The translations under genes and the position numbers were made by a program. A DNA stretch of 64,000 nucleotides from positions 310,001 through 374,000 of the forward strand of contig CBDIBE010000007.1 in the NCBI GenBank assembly GCA_965276815.1, given 5' to 3'. This document shows, piece after piece, positions 8,667 through 17,200 of this stretch. Position 1 is the first letter of the stretch; every line of letters begins with the position of its first letter. Below the pieces are notes generated by a model. The model was not told the origin of the DNA. It saw nothing but the letters and a program-made list of their open reading frames with translations, and made no database searches. The DNA comes from JAVVHH01 sp965276815 (GTDB lineage: Bacteria > Pseudomonadota > Alphaproteobacteria > Acetobacterales > Acetobacteraceae).

Positions 8667-9779
8667 ATGGGAGAAGTTACCACATTCGTTGGGTTGGACG
8701 TTCACAAGGCAACGATCGCGGTTGCGGTTGCGCGGGGTGGGTTGCGTGATGCAGCAGAGTTCCTCGGCACAAGCGACAACACGCCGGCGGCGCTGGGCAA
8801 GCTGGTAGCCAAGCTCGCCCGCAAGCATGCGCGGCTCAGCTTCTGCTACGAGGCCGGCCCGTGCGGCTATGGCGTGCACCGGCAGCTGCTCCAGGCGGGG
8901 CACGCGTGCTCGGTGGTCGCGCCCTCGCTGATCCCGCGCCGGGCGGGCGAGCGGGTCAAGACCGACCGGCGGGATGCGGTCAGCCTGGCGCAACTGCACC
9001 GCGCGGGCGAGCTGTCGGCAATTTGGGTGCCGGACGCGGCGCACGAGGCGATGCGCGATCTGGTGCGGGCGCGCCTGGTAGCGGTGCATGAGGTACGCCG
9101 CGGCCGCCAGCAGCTGGGCGGGTTTCTGCTGCGGCATGGCCGTGCCTACAACGGCAAGAAGGCCTGGACGCGCAGCTACCGGGTCTGGCTGGCCGGGTTG
9201 CGGTTCAAGCACCCGGCGCAGCAGATCGTGCTGCAGGACTATATCGCCGTGGTGGCCGACGCCGAGCGGCGGCGCGATGCGCTCACCGAGCAGATCCGCG
9301 TCCTGCTGCCGGAGTGGTCGATGGCGCCGGTGGTGACCGCCTTGCAGGCCCTGCGCGGTGTAGCGCTCGTGGTCGCAGCGACGCTGGTGGCCGAGGTGGG
9401 CGACCTGACCCGGTTCGACAACCCGCGCCAGCTCATGGCGCATCTCGGTCTGGTGCCGTCGGAACACTCGAGCGGCGCCAGCGTGCGCCGGGGCGGGATC
9501 ACCAAGACCGGCAACGCGGCCGCGCGGCGGGCGATGACCGAGGCGGCCTGGACATACCGGCTGCCGGCGCGGGTCAGCCGGGTACTGCTGGACCGCAACG
9601 ACGCGGTCGATAAGACCGTGCGCGAGATTGCCTGGAAGGCGCAGGTGCGGCTGTGCGCGCGCTATCGGCGCCTGACGGCATCGGGCAAGCCGGCGCAGAC
9701 GGTGGTGACCGCGATCGCCCGCGAGTTGCTGGGCTTTGCCTGGGCGATCGCCCAGCACGTGCAGCCAACCCAGGCATAA
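8667..9779 (+). CDS. IS110/IS1111-family transposase 1 (intact)
   Basis: A 370-aa DEDD recombinase of normal length. The RuvC-like domain contributes Asp11 (GLDVHK), Glu62 (CYEAGPCGYG), Asp100 and Asp103 (KTDRRDA). The C-terminal Tnp20 domain contains the conserved LMAHLGLVPSEHSSG region with the candidate catalytic serine. The frame is uninterrupted. In this family a structured RNA from the non-coding flank guides target and donor recognition. The long downstream non-coding part fits an IS1111-type layout. Confidence 0.9.
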   Translation: MGEVTTFVGLDVHKATIAVAVARGGLRDAAEFLGTSDNTPAALGKLVAKLARKHARLSFCYEAGPCGYGVHRQLLQAGHACSVVAPSLIPRRAGERVKTDRRDAVSLAQLHRAGELSAIWVPDAAHEAMRDLVRARLVAVHEVRRGRQQLGGFLLRHGRAYNGKKAWTRSYRVWLAGLRFKHPAQQIVLQDYIAVVADAERRRDALTEQIRVLLPEWSMAPVVTALQALRGVALVVAATLVAEVGDLTRFDNPRQLMAHLGLVPSEHSSGASVRRGGITKTGNAAARRAMTEAAWTYRLPARVSRVLLDRNDAVDKTVREIAWKAQVRLCARYRRLTASGKPAQTVVTAIARELLGFAWAIAQHVQPTQA

Positions 9780-10109
9780 AGGCAGCCGAGCAAGCAAGAA
9801 GGCCAACGGGAAAGGAGGCATACAGCAGAACATCTGGCGCCCAAGGCTGGGGGCGGGGCAAGGTGAGGAGAACCCCCGCATGCTCTACGAGCCGGACCCG
9901 ATCCGACGCTCGCCATTAGACTGGGGCAGCTCCGCGACGAACCAGGTCATGCGGTAACCAACCCGCGTATCAGAGATGGATCAACCGTCGCCAAAGCGAG
10001 CCCCGCCTCCTGCCCTGGGCGGCACTCAGACAGTTCGACAACGCCAGCATGCAACGGCGAACGGATCATCACGACTACCGCTATTGAAGACGGACATGAG
10101 AATCACATG
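9780..10109 (+). other. 3' non-coding region of IS1111 element 1, guide-RNA candidate
   Basis: A stretch of 330 bp without a gene follows the transposase. It shares several blocks with the equivalent region of element 2: GCGGTAACCAACCCGCG, a TGATCAACCGTCG-like block and the terminal ACATGAGAATCACATG. IS1111-type elements encode their seek/bridge RNA in the region after the transposase, so this is the likely location. I did not fold it. Confidence 0.45.
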
Positions 10110-10199
10110 TTCGTGGTCCTTGGTGGCTCGTCGCTTGTCATGCTGGGTCGAGGGTTGGACCGATTGGCGGTTCAGAGCCTCAAGCATGGGGGACGAGCC

Positions 10200-11321
10200 G
10201 TGGTACAGCATACGACAACCTACGTGGCATTCGACAACAGCAAGGACACCCTGGCCGTGGCCATCGCGGATGGTGGTCTGCGCGGCGAGGTCCGGTTCTG
10301 GGGCACGATTCCAAACCAGCCCGAGGCGTTGCGCAAGCTGGTAACAAAACTCGCCGCCAAGCATCCGGTGCTGAGCTTCTGCTACGAGGCCGGGCCGTGT
10401 GGATATGGCGTCTACCGACAAATCCTGTCTCTGGGCCATCCATGCCTGGTGGTCGCGCCCTCGTTGATCCCGACCAAGCCGGGCGGGCACATCAAAACGG
10501 ACCGCCGGGACGCCACGATGCTGGCATCGCTGTTCCGTGCCGGGGAGCTGCAAGGCGTGTGGGTGCCCGATGCCGACCACGAGGCCATGCGCGAGCTGAT
10601 CCGCGGCCGTCAGACTGCGATGCAGGAGGTCCGGCGCTCACGCCAGCTGGTGCTGTCGTTTCTGCTGCGCCACGACCGCGCAATGCCCACCCGTCAGCAT
10701 TGGACCAGGGCACACCGGGCCTGGCTGGCCCAGCAGGGCTTCTCCCATCCCGCCGAACAGATCGTGTTCGAGGAGCTGATCCAGCGCATGGAGGTGGCCT
10801 GTGCCCGGCAAGGCCGCCACGAGGACGCGATCCGCCGGCTGCTGCCGGCCTGGTCGCTGGCAGGCGTGGTTGCCGCCATCCAGTCGATGCGAGGCGTGGC
10901 GCTGATGTCGGCCGTGACGCTGGTGTCCGAGATCGGCGATTTTGGCCGGTTCACCTCGCCGCGGCAGCTGATGGCATGGCTCGGCCTGGTGCCCAAGGAA
11001 CACTCGTCGGGACGCAAGGTCGCACGCGGCAACATCACCAAAGCCGGCAACATCCGGGCACGCCGGGTGCTGGTTGAAGGAGCCTGGACCTACCGACTCC
11101 CCGCCCGCATGGGTGAAGACATCACCCGGCGTAACGAGGGCCTGCCCGAGGCGATCAGAGCCGCCGCGTGGAAAGCACAGGTCCGCCTGTGCACTCGCTA
11201 CCGGCGCCTACAGCAAACCGGCAAACCGCAGAACGTCATCGTCGTCGCGATCGCCCGCGAAATGGCGGCGTTCGTCTGGGCCATCGCCCGCATGGCACAG
11301 CCAGCCAACGCGCCAGCGTAA
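10200..11321 (+). CDS. IS110/IS1111-family transposase 2 (intact)
   Basis: A DEDD transposase of about 373 aa. The GTG at 10200 was chosen because it follows a GGGGGAC ribosome binding site and aligns with the start of element 1. The longer frame to 10107 would run into the neighbouring element's flank. Visible motifs are the first Asp in FDNSKDT, Glu in CYEAGPCGYG, the Asp pair in KTDRRDA, and the C-terminal LMAWLGLVPKEHSSG segment. The frame is intact, so this copy could be active. Confidence 0.88.
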   Translation: MVQHTTTYVAFDNSKDTLAVAIADGGLRGEVRFWGTIPNQPEALRKLVTKLAAKHPVLSFCYEAGPCGYGVYRQILSLGHPCLVVAPSLIPTKPGGHIKTDRRDATMLASLFRAGELQGVWVPDADHEAMRELIRGRQTAMQEVRRSRQLVLSFLLRHDRAMPTRQHWTRAHRAWLAQQGFSHPAEQIVFEELIQRMEVACARQGRHEDAIRRLLPAWSLAGVVAAIQSMRGVALMSAVTLVSEIGDFGRFTSPRQLMAWLGLVPKEHSSGRKVARGNITKAGNIRARRVLVEGAWTYRLPARMGEDITRRNEGLPEAIRAAAWKAQVRLCTRYRRLQQTGKPQNVIVVAIAREMAAFVWAIARMAQPANAPA

Positions 11322-11635
11322 GCCTGTTCCGGCCCGAGCAACAAAGCGGCAGCCGGGAAAGGAAGAAGCAACATCGACCGTTGCACAAGGGTGGGCGCGA
11401 CGGCAGGTCAGGGTAATCCTCGATCTGATTCGGCGGCACCAACCCGCGACATTGAGACAGAGGAAGGCCCAAGACGAACAACGGTCCTGCGGTAACCAAC
11501 CCGCGCATCAGAGTCTGATCAACCGTCGTCTTGCGCCGCCGCGTCCTCCCCTGTGCAACCCAATCAGCCGGACACCGCTACGCGCGGCGGACACTTACGA
11601 CCTCCAACATTGAAAACGAACATGAGAATCACATG
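11322..11635 (+). other. 3' non-coding region of IS1111 element 2, guide-RNA candidate
   Basis: This 314-bp region has no gene. It carries the same conserved blocks as the region after element 1, with divergent sequence between them. Conserved blocks around variable segments are what guide-RNA loops would produce. A short minus-strand frame here is uncharacteristic and was not called. Confidence 0.45.
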
Positions 11636-11646
11636 CGCTCCGCGTC

Positions 11647-11931
11647 GTGGAAGCCCCCAGAGTCGGAATTATCGAGCGCTGGTATAAGCTAGTCAGGGCC
11701 GTTCCGATCAACGAGTGGCACAAGGGCGCCCCGGTTTGGGAAGGCGTCGTCCACGTATTCGACCTGGAAGGCCACCCCAACGCGACCCGTGCCTACGCAT
11801 GGTCCTCTCCGATCGAGGGCAGCGGCAAGCGCCGGTTCTATGCCGTGCTACACCTTGGCGGCATCAGGTCGCCACTGGATGCAGTGAGGGCGGCGATCGT
11901 GGCTGAGCATCGAAACGGGAAACCTAAGTAG
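11647..11931 (+). CDS. Conserved-looking hypothetical protein, 94 aa
   Basis: I do not recognise a family. The GTG-started frame encodes a compact mixed alpha/beta protein with several aromatic residues: IIERWYKLV near the N-terminus, WHKGAPVWEGVVHVFDLEGH, then a Ser/Tyr-rich stretch and an amphipathic C-terminal helix (PLDAVRAAIVAEHR). Codon usage matches the surrounding real genes. It begins 12 bp after the end of IS1111 element 2, so any native promoter was probably displaced. No ribosome binding site is obvious. Confidence 0.45.
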   Translation: MEAPRVGIIERWYKLVRAVPINEWHKGAPVWEGVVHVFDLEGHPNATRAYAWSSPIEGSGKRRFYAVLHLGGIRSPLDAVRAAIVAEHRNGKPK

Positions 11932-11982
11932 ATGCGTTCATTCCTATTGGTTATTCTCGACCACTGACGTTGCCCCCAAGTT

Positions 11983-12912
11983 TTATCCAGTCGTGAGTTC
12001 GCTCCGGTAGTTGGAATGGGCCTGTTTGGTGGGTTGAGCGACGGGATCTGGCGCGGAGCCATTGGCGGAGCGCAGCACCAGATCCCGGCGCGGGTGGAAG
12101 GTTGACGCAAATGCAGACGGCGTTTGCCAGCTCAGTCTCGAGTGCGGGCGTGATCCGTTGTAGTCGGACCGCCATAGGCCGAGGGCGATCCGAGCCTGAG
12201 GCAGCGTCGAGAACAGCGTCTCGTTCAGGAGCTCATCCCGTAGGCGGCCGTTGAAGGATTCGATGAATGCGTTCTGCATCGGCTTGCCGGGCGCAATGTA
12301 GTGCCATTCGACCTTGCTGGTGTCGGCCCACAGCAAAATGGCGTTCGAGGTCAGCTCGCTGCCGTTATCGCTGACAATCATCCGAGGCTTGCCGCGCTCG
12401 GCGGTCAGCCGATCGAGTTCTCGGCCGACCCGAGCGCCTGACAACGACGTGTCGGCGAGCAACGCCAGGCACTCCCGAGTGCAGTCGTCGACGATGGCCA
12501 GAATGCGGAAGCGGCGCCCATCGGTCAGCTGATCAGAGACGAAATCGAGCGGCCAGCGGTCATTCGGCCGCGTCGGCACCGTCATCGGCGCTCGTGTTCG
12601 CAACGCCCGCTTGCGACCGCCGCGTCGGCGTACCGTCAGGCGTTCTTCACGATAGAGCCGGAACAGCCGTTTGTGGTTGACCAAGAAGCCCTCCCGTTTG
12701 AGCAGCACGTGGACCCGTCGATAGCCGAACCGCCGACGCTCCAGCGCGATGGCCTTCATCCGCTGGCGCAGAACGGTGTCGTCCTGGCGCGTCGTCCGAT
12801 ACCTCATCGTCATGCGGCAAGTGCCGATGGTTTTACACGCCCGCCGTTCGCTCATCCCATGATCGCTGATCAGATGCGCGACAGCTTTCCGCTCGGCCGC
12901 GGGCGTCACCAT
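11983..12912 (-). CDS. IS3-family transposase OrfB
   Basis: A 309-aa OrfB with an N-terminal HTH-like segment (SERRACKTIGTCRMTMRYR) and an rve-type integrase core. The DDE residues are visible: Asp in LDFVSDQL, Asp in VSDNGSELTS and Glu in FIESFNGRLRDE. It is normally made as an OrfAB fusion by frameshifting from the overlapping orfA. OrfB itself is intact, but orfA has a stop codon, so fusion synthesis is blocked. Confidence 0.88.
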   Translation of the reverse strand: MVTPAAERKAVAHLISDHGMSERRACKTIGTCRMTMRYRTTRQDDTVLRQRMKAIALERRRFGYRRVHVLLKREGFLVNHKRLFRLYREERLTVRRRGGRKRALRTRAPMTVPTRPNDRWPLDFVSDQLTDGRRFRILAIVDDCTRECLALLADTSLSGARVGRELDRLTAERGKPRMIVSDNGSELTSNAILLWADTSKVEWHYIAPGKPMQNAFIESFNGRLRDELLNETLFSTLPQARIALGLWRSDYNGSRPHSRLSWQTPSAFASTFHPRRDLVLRSANGSAPDPVAQPTKQAHSNYRSELTTG

Positions 12913-13172
12913 TTCTTTCCCAGCAGATCTTTCAGCGCGACGTTGTCCAGCATGGCGTCGGCCAGCATGCGCTTGAGCTTCCCGTTCTCATCTTCCAGCG
13001 CCCGCAGCCGCTTGGCCTCGGACACCTCCATCCCGCCGAACTTTGCTTTCTACTTGTAGATGCTGGCCTCGCTGACCCCGTGCTTGCGGCACAGATCCGC
13101 AACGGGGACGCCCGCCTCATGCTCCTTCAGAACGCCGATGATCTGCTCTTCCGAAAAGCGACTGCGCTTCAT
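12906..13172 (-). pseudogene. IS3-family OrfA with nonsense codon
   Basis: The frame starts with MKRSRFSEEQIIGVLKEHEA, followed by the HTH GVPVADLCRKHGVSEASIY and the leucine-zipper-like KRLRALEDENGKLKRMLADA. The codon at 13050-13052 is TAG where this family has Trp (YKWK). A single G-to-A change explains it. Otherwise the frame is complete to the TGA at 12906 that overlaps the orfB start. Confidence 0.8.
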
Positions 13173-13236
13173 GCTCTGGTCCTCGCGTTGGGCCAGAGCG
13201 AACTCCAAGCTGGATTAGGTCAGAGGGGCAATGTCA

Positions 13237-14003
13237 AGCCGACCGAAGGGTTCGCGAACAGCGTGGTCACCTGGCGAGCCCAGCCCACCGCCGCCGCATC
13301 GGGGTGAAGGCAGCATTTACGGCGTCGACGTGCTTCGGGTGGATGACAGCCTTGGCCGAAAATCCATCACGGTACGCCGCTTCCGCTTCCTCCCGCAGCC
13401 CGTCGAGATCGTCGATGTCGGTGTAGACCGTATCTACTACCGCAACCCCGGCGGCGGCGGCAGCGCCCAGGCAGAGATCGCCGCCTGCACGAAGGGCGAG
13501 TGATACTGCCGCCGGTCCTGTTCGACGCGGCGCCAAGAGAGGCCGCCAGGTTCTCCGCGCCCCACATGAGCGCTCGCAGGCGCGGCGCGGTCCTGCTGTA
13601 GCTGGACAAGCCGAACAGGGAGCGTGCCGTCTCGGTCGCAATCGCCACGATGCCTTTCGCGCCCACTGCAAGGCCGAACGCCGCCTCACGCATCTAGCAG
13701 CGTGGATAGGCGCATCACGTCTGCCGCACTCTCGCATTTCGGCAATACGATCCCGTCCGGGCGGCCCGGCATCACCGCAGCAAGGTCGGCCACGGTCAGC
13801 CCGGTGTCGAACGCGTTAAGTCGGACGAACAACTGCTGCCTGCCCCTGCCATTCAGCATGTCTCGTACCGTGCCCTGTGCCGCCTCCTTGCCCGCAGCCG
13901 CGACGCTGTCCTCGAGGTCCAGGATGAGCACGTCGCTCGCTCCGGTGAGAGCGCGGGCGAACTTTCGCGGGCTGTCGCCGGGCACGAAGAGCATGGAGCG
14001 CAT
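13237..14003 (-). pseudogene. CitE/HpcH-type acyl-CoA lyase, broken
   Basis: Homolog of the CitE-like beta-hydroxyacyl-CoA/citramalyl-CoA lyase family. The first frame (ATG at 14003, MRSMLFVPGDSPRKFARAL, metal-site context LILDLEDSV) stops after STLLDA. Family sequence then continues in other frames: GLAVGAKGIVAIATETARS, ALMWGAENLAASLG, GDLCLGAAAAAGVAVVDTVY and SAKAVIHPKHVDAVN. At least three frameshifts are needed. The 3' end is cut by the IS3 element at 13236. Its ATG overlaps the MaoC stop codon (TGATG), so it was the last gene of that operon. Confidence 0.85.
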
Positions 14004-14455
14004 CAGACCTGGCCCTTCCGCATCAGGCCCGTGCGGCGGCAGGAGGCTACGAGTACGCCGTCCTGGTTCAGCGCCTCGTGCTCGAACTCGACGAGACCCG
14101 CATCGGGGCGCGACTTGCTGTCCCGCTTGCTGACGACGCGGGTCCGTGCTCGAAGCGTGTCGCCGTGGAACACGGGCCTGGGAAACTTCACATCCGTCAT
14201 GCCAAGGTTGGCCACCGTAGTGCCCAGAGTGGTATCATACACGGTCATGCCGATCATGATGCCCAGTGTGTACAACGAGTTGAACAGGCGCTGACCCCAC
14301 TCGGTGCCGGCGGCGAAGTGCGCGTCGATGTGCAACGGCTGCGGGTTCATCGTCATCAAGGAAAACATCGTATTGTCCATTTCGGTAACGGTGCGGGATA
14401 GCGCATGCTCGAACTCACGGCCAACTTCGAACTGTTCGTAAAACAAGCCGGCCAT
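14003..14455 (-). CDS. MaoC-family acyl-CoA hydratase
   Basis: A hot-dog-fold hydratase of about 150 aa that adds water to enoyl- or mesaconyl/itaconyl-type CoA esters. The ATG at 14455 was chosen because AAGGAG stands just upstream. It resembles the mesaconyl-CoA hydratase branch: MDNTMFSLMTMNPQPLHIDAHF contains the catalytic Asp/His region, followed by GMTDVKFPRPVFHGDTLRA. It follows the acyl-CoA dehydrogenase and was coupled to the CitE-type lyase, an order also known around the Mycobacterium tuberculosis Rv2500c-Rv2498c genes. It is intact although the lyase is dead. Confidence 0.82.
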   Translation of the reverse strand: MAGLFYEQFEVGREFEHALSRTVTEMDNTMFSLMTMNPQPLHIDAHFAAGTEWGQRLFNSLYTLGIMIGMTVYDTTLGTTVANLGMTDVKFPRPVFHGDTLRARTRVVSKRDSKSRPDAGLVEFEHEALNQDGVLVASCRRTGLMRKGQV

Positions 14456-14489
14456 GAGCCGCTCCTTCCGCTGCTGGCGAGTTCGCCGG

Positions 14490-15656
14490 TCAATAGGATT
14501 TCGGTAAGCCGAGCACACGCTCGGCGATGTAGCAAAGGCAGAGCTGCGGGCTGACGGGGGCGATGCGGGGGATCATCACCTCCCGCAGATAGCGTTCCAC
14601 GTGGTATTCCTTGGCGTAGCCGAAGCCGCCATGGGTCATGACCGCGGTTTGGCACGCCTCGAACCCCGCTTCTCCGGCCAGGTATTTGGCGGCGTTGGCC
14701 GCGGCGGCGCTGTTCAAGCCCTGGTCGTATTGCCACGCGGCGGACATCGTCATGATCCAGGCCGCTTCCAGCTCCATCCAGCATTTTGCAAGCGGGTGCT
14801 GGACGCCTTGGTTCTGCCCGATGGGTCGGTTGAACACGCTTCGCTCCTTGGCGTAGGCGCTGGCCCGGGCGATGGCCAGGTGTCCCAGCCCAACAGCTTC
14901 CGCCGCGATCAGTACGCGTTCCGGGTTCATGCCGTGCAGGATGTACTCGAAGCCGCGCCCCTCTTCGCCGATCCGGTTTTCGAACGGGATCTCCAATCCC
15001 TCGATGAACAGTTCGTTCGAGTCCACACAATGGCGGCCCATCTTGTCGATCTTGCGGACGGAGATCCGAGAACGATCCAGATCAGTATAAAAAAGGCTAA
15101 GCCCGTGGGTAGGCTTGCTTACCTCCTCTAGGGGGGTGGTGCGGGCGAGCAGCAACATCTTCTGGGCGACCTGCGCGGTCGAAATCCAGACCTTCTGCCC
15201 GTCGACCACGTAGCGATCGCTGTGTCGCACCGCGCGGGTTCGGAGCTGCGTCGTGTTCAGCCCGGTGTTCGGCTCCGTCACCGCGAAGCAGGCTTGCTGC
15301 CGCCCCTGCACCATGGGCGGCAGCATGCGGCGCTTCTGCTCCTCGGTGCCGTAGACCAGCACCGGGTTCAGGCCGAAGACGTTGATGTGCACGGCCGACG
15401 CGCCGCTCATGCCGGCGCCGGATTCCGCGATCACGCGCATCATGGTGGCGGCTTCCTGCACGCCCAGGCCAGAGCCACCGTACTCCTCGGGCACGCAGAT
15501 GCCGAGCCAGCCATCATCGGCCATCGCCTTGTGGAATGCGTGCGGGAACACGCCATCGGTGTCGCGCTCGAGCCAGTAGTCATCGTTGAAGCGGGCGCAT
15601 AGCTGCGCCACGGCATTGCGGATGGCGTCCTGCTGCGGGGAAGGGGCGAAATCCAT
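14490..15656 (-). CDS. Acyl-CoA dehydrogenase
   Basis: A 388-aa FAD-dependent acyl-CoA dehydrogenase with the N-terminal helical domain, the middle beta domain (CFAVTEPNTG, WISTAQ) and the C-terminal helical domain (GGFGYAKEYHVERYLRE). The usual MCAD catalytic Glu near the C-terminus is not present in REVMIPRIAPVS. Instead HGMNPERVLIA carries a Glu where isovaleryl-CoA-type enzymes place theirs, suggesting a branched or short acyl substrate. The ATG overlaps the stop codon of a CoA-transferase remnant upstream, so the four genes formed one operon. Confidence 0.88.
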   Translation of the reverse strand: MDFAPSPQQDAIRNAVAQLCARFNDDYWLERDTDGVFPHAFHKAMADDGWLGICVPEEYGGSGLGVQEAATMMRVIAESGAGMSGASAVHINVFGLNPVLVYGTEEQKRRMLPPMVQGRQQACFAVTEPNTGLNTTQLRTRAVRHSDRYVVDGQKVWISTAQVAQKMLLLARTTPLEEVSKPTHGLSLFYTDLDRSRISVRKIDKMGRHCVDSNELFIEGLEIPFENRIGEEGRGFEYILHGMNPERVLIAAEAVGLGHLAIARASAYAKERSVFNRPIGQNQGVQHPLAKCWMELEAAWIMTMSAAWQYDQGLNSAAAANAAKYLAGEAGFEACQTAVMTHGGFGYAKEYHVERYLREVMIPRIAPVSPQLCLCYIAERVLGLPKSY

Positions 15657-15800
15657 CAGCGTGTCTCCTCGGGAAGCAACAGGCCGTCATCCGCGGCCAG
15701 GGTCGATTCCGGCGATGGCGCAACCGGCTCTTCCAGCACCTCGCGGCCCGTGCTCGCAGAGGGGGGCAGCAAGCAGCGGGTTGAAGGCTCTAGGCGGTTG
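15656..15800 (-). pseudogene. C-terminal remnant of a family III CoA-transferase
   Basis: Reading PLLAAPLCEHG in one frame and then, after one base change, REVLEEPVAPSPES, LAADDGLLLPEETR and stop in the next gives a typical CaiB/BaiF C-terminus. Its TGA overlaps the ATG of the dehydrogenase. The rest of the gene is missing; 15801-15927 contains nothing recognisable. It was probably the first enzyme of the decaying pathway. Confidence 0.55.
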
Positions 15801-15927
15801 GACCCACGAGCGGTCGAGGCGTTCGTGGCACCGATTGGGGGCTTCGCGCCATTGTGCAAAGCAAAATCGATTCGCGAATAAAGCATGAGCTGTAAGGCAA
15901 TGCTGTGGGTAGCGGCCCCTCACCATG

Positions 15928-17199
15928 TCAAGCAACGCACCTTTGCTGACTTCCAGCCCGTAGTTCTCGGTCCTGCACTAAGACCCTTTCGGAATAGAGT
16001 TGGTCAACTTCCTGCTTGGAAAAGCCGAGTTCTCCCAAAATCTCTTCATTGTGTTCCCCGAGAAGGTCAGCCTTGAGGTCAGCTTGGTCCTGCCATTCAG
16101 AGAATCGGACTGGGCTACCCGGAATGGCGAACTTGCCGATTTGAGGATCGGTTACGTAGCGCACAGTGCCGCGCTCAATCAGATGCGGATGGGCCATCGC
16201 CTCGTTTAATGTCAGCACCGGCGCGCAGGGGATCCTCTCCCTTTCTAGTGCGGCAATGGCCGCGTCACGGGAGGGGAACGTCTGGAGCCAGGCCTCGACG
16301 ATTTCCCCAAGCTCCGTCTTGTTGTCACTGCGATCGCGCGCCGACCCAAAGCGCGGATCTGTTTCCAGCTCGGGCCTTCCCAGCGCACGGACCATCTGCG
16401 GCCACTGATGGGGCAAGGCACAGATAACGAGATATTCACCACGAGCGCAGTCGAACACCCCCACGGAACCGCTGTTTGGATTTAAGGAGCCTGCCCGTTG
16501 CGGTACGAAGGAGTCTCCTCGTAGCAAGACCCTAGGCACATTCTCCTCGTGCATATGAAAATAGGTATCAAGCAACGTCGCCTCGATGAATTGTCCCTCG
16601 CCGGTACGTTCGCAGTGGAGCAACGCAAAACCTACAGCCATCGCCGCGGCAACGCCGGTCGATGCGTCGCCGATCGCGACCGGAATCTGTGCTGGCTTCC
16701 CTTCGGGATCGCCGATAACTCCCGTGATGCCGGCGAAGGCCTGCGCGACATAGTCCAAGCCCGGCTTGTCGCTTAACGGTCCTGTCTGCCCGGCGAAGGA
16801 GATCGAACACATGATCAGCTTCGGATTGATCTTCTTCAGCGCTTCATAGCCAAGGCCGGCACGCTCCATCACGCCAGGCGTGAAGCTTTCCACCAAAACG
16901 TCGCACTCCGCGGCCAGCCGCCGCAGGATTTCACGGCTTTTCTCGTGCTTGAAATCAAGCGCGAGGCTCCGTTTGGTATGATTCTGTTGAAAAAAGTAGG
17001 TACTTTGCGACGTGTTCTTGTGCGCGGGGTCGCGGGGCTTCAGCCCTTGAAAGCGAGACCGGTCGCCGAACGGCGCGAGCTCAACCTTGATGACCTCGGC
17101 GCCGGCTTCTGCTAGAAGGCGCGTACAGGTCGGTCCCGCAACAAATTGGGTGATGTCCAGCACACGATAGCCAGTCAGCATTTTCGGAGCGAGTGTCAT
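15928..17199 (-). CDS. Family III (CaiB/BaiF) CoA-transferase
   Basis: About 423 aa, transferring CoA between carboxylic acids. The ATG at 17199 is preceded by GGAAG and lies 2 nt from the GST stop codon; the 23 residues of the longer frame look non-coding. The family start MLTGYRVLDITQFVAGPTCT and the catalytic Asp in the KPGLDYVAQAFAGI block are present, as is the GEGQFIEATLLDTYF segment. It is the last gene of the 21.1-15.9 kb operon. The substrate is unknown. The 3' 40 or so residues (DRELRAGSQQRCVA) look atypical, so the natural end may have been altered by rearrangement near the dead operon. Confidence 0.85.
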   Translation of the reverse strand: MTLAPKMLTGYRVLDITQFVAGPTCTRLLAEAGAEVIKVELAPFGDRSRFQGLKPRDPAHKNTSQSTYFFQQNHTKRSLALDFKHEKSREILRRLAAECDVLVESFTPGVMERAGLGYEALKKINPKLIMCSISFAGQTGPLSDKPGLDYVAQAFAGITGVIGDPEGKPAQIPVAIGDASTGVAAAMAVGFALLHCERTGEGQFIEATLLDTYFHMHEENVPRVLLRGDSFVPQRAGSLNPNSGSVGVFDCARGEYLVICALPHQWPQMVRALGRPELETDPRFGSARDRSDNKTELGEIVEAWLQTFPSRDAAIAALERERIPCAPVLTLNEAMAHPHLIERGTVRYVTDPQIGKFAIPGSPVRFSEWQDQADLKADLLGEHNEEILGELGFSKQEVDQLYSERVLVQDRELRAGSQQRCVA

Positions 17200-17200
17200 C

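Larger units (their letters stand above)
8611..10109 (+). mobile_element. IS110/IS1111-type element 1
   Basis: The boundaries are inferred by comparison with the next element. Both share TCGAGGGTTG about 55 bp before the transposase (8611 here, 10148 there). Both also share the end block ACATGAGAATCACATG (10094-10109 here, 11620-11635 there). The two therefore lie in direct tandem about 40 bp apart. The exact ends are uncertain because this family often lacks terminal inverted repeats and target duplications. Confidence 0.65.
10148..11635 (+). mobile_element. IS110/IS1111-type element 2
   Basis: Related to element 1 and in the same orientation directly after it, with matching blocks at both ends (see element 1). 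Its protein is clearly homologous to that of element 1 but differs at many positions, so this is not a recent duplication but two members of one family at one locus. Confidence 0.65.
11965..13236 (-). mobile_element. IS3-family element (IS407-like group)
   Basis: A 1272-bp element with imperfect ends. The left end starts TGACGTTGCCCCC at 11965. The right end, read inwards from 13236, is TGACATTGCCCCT. It carries orfA and orfB on the minus strand. No target duplication is clear. Its right end interrupts the 3' part of the CitE-type pseudogene. Confidence 0.85.
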
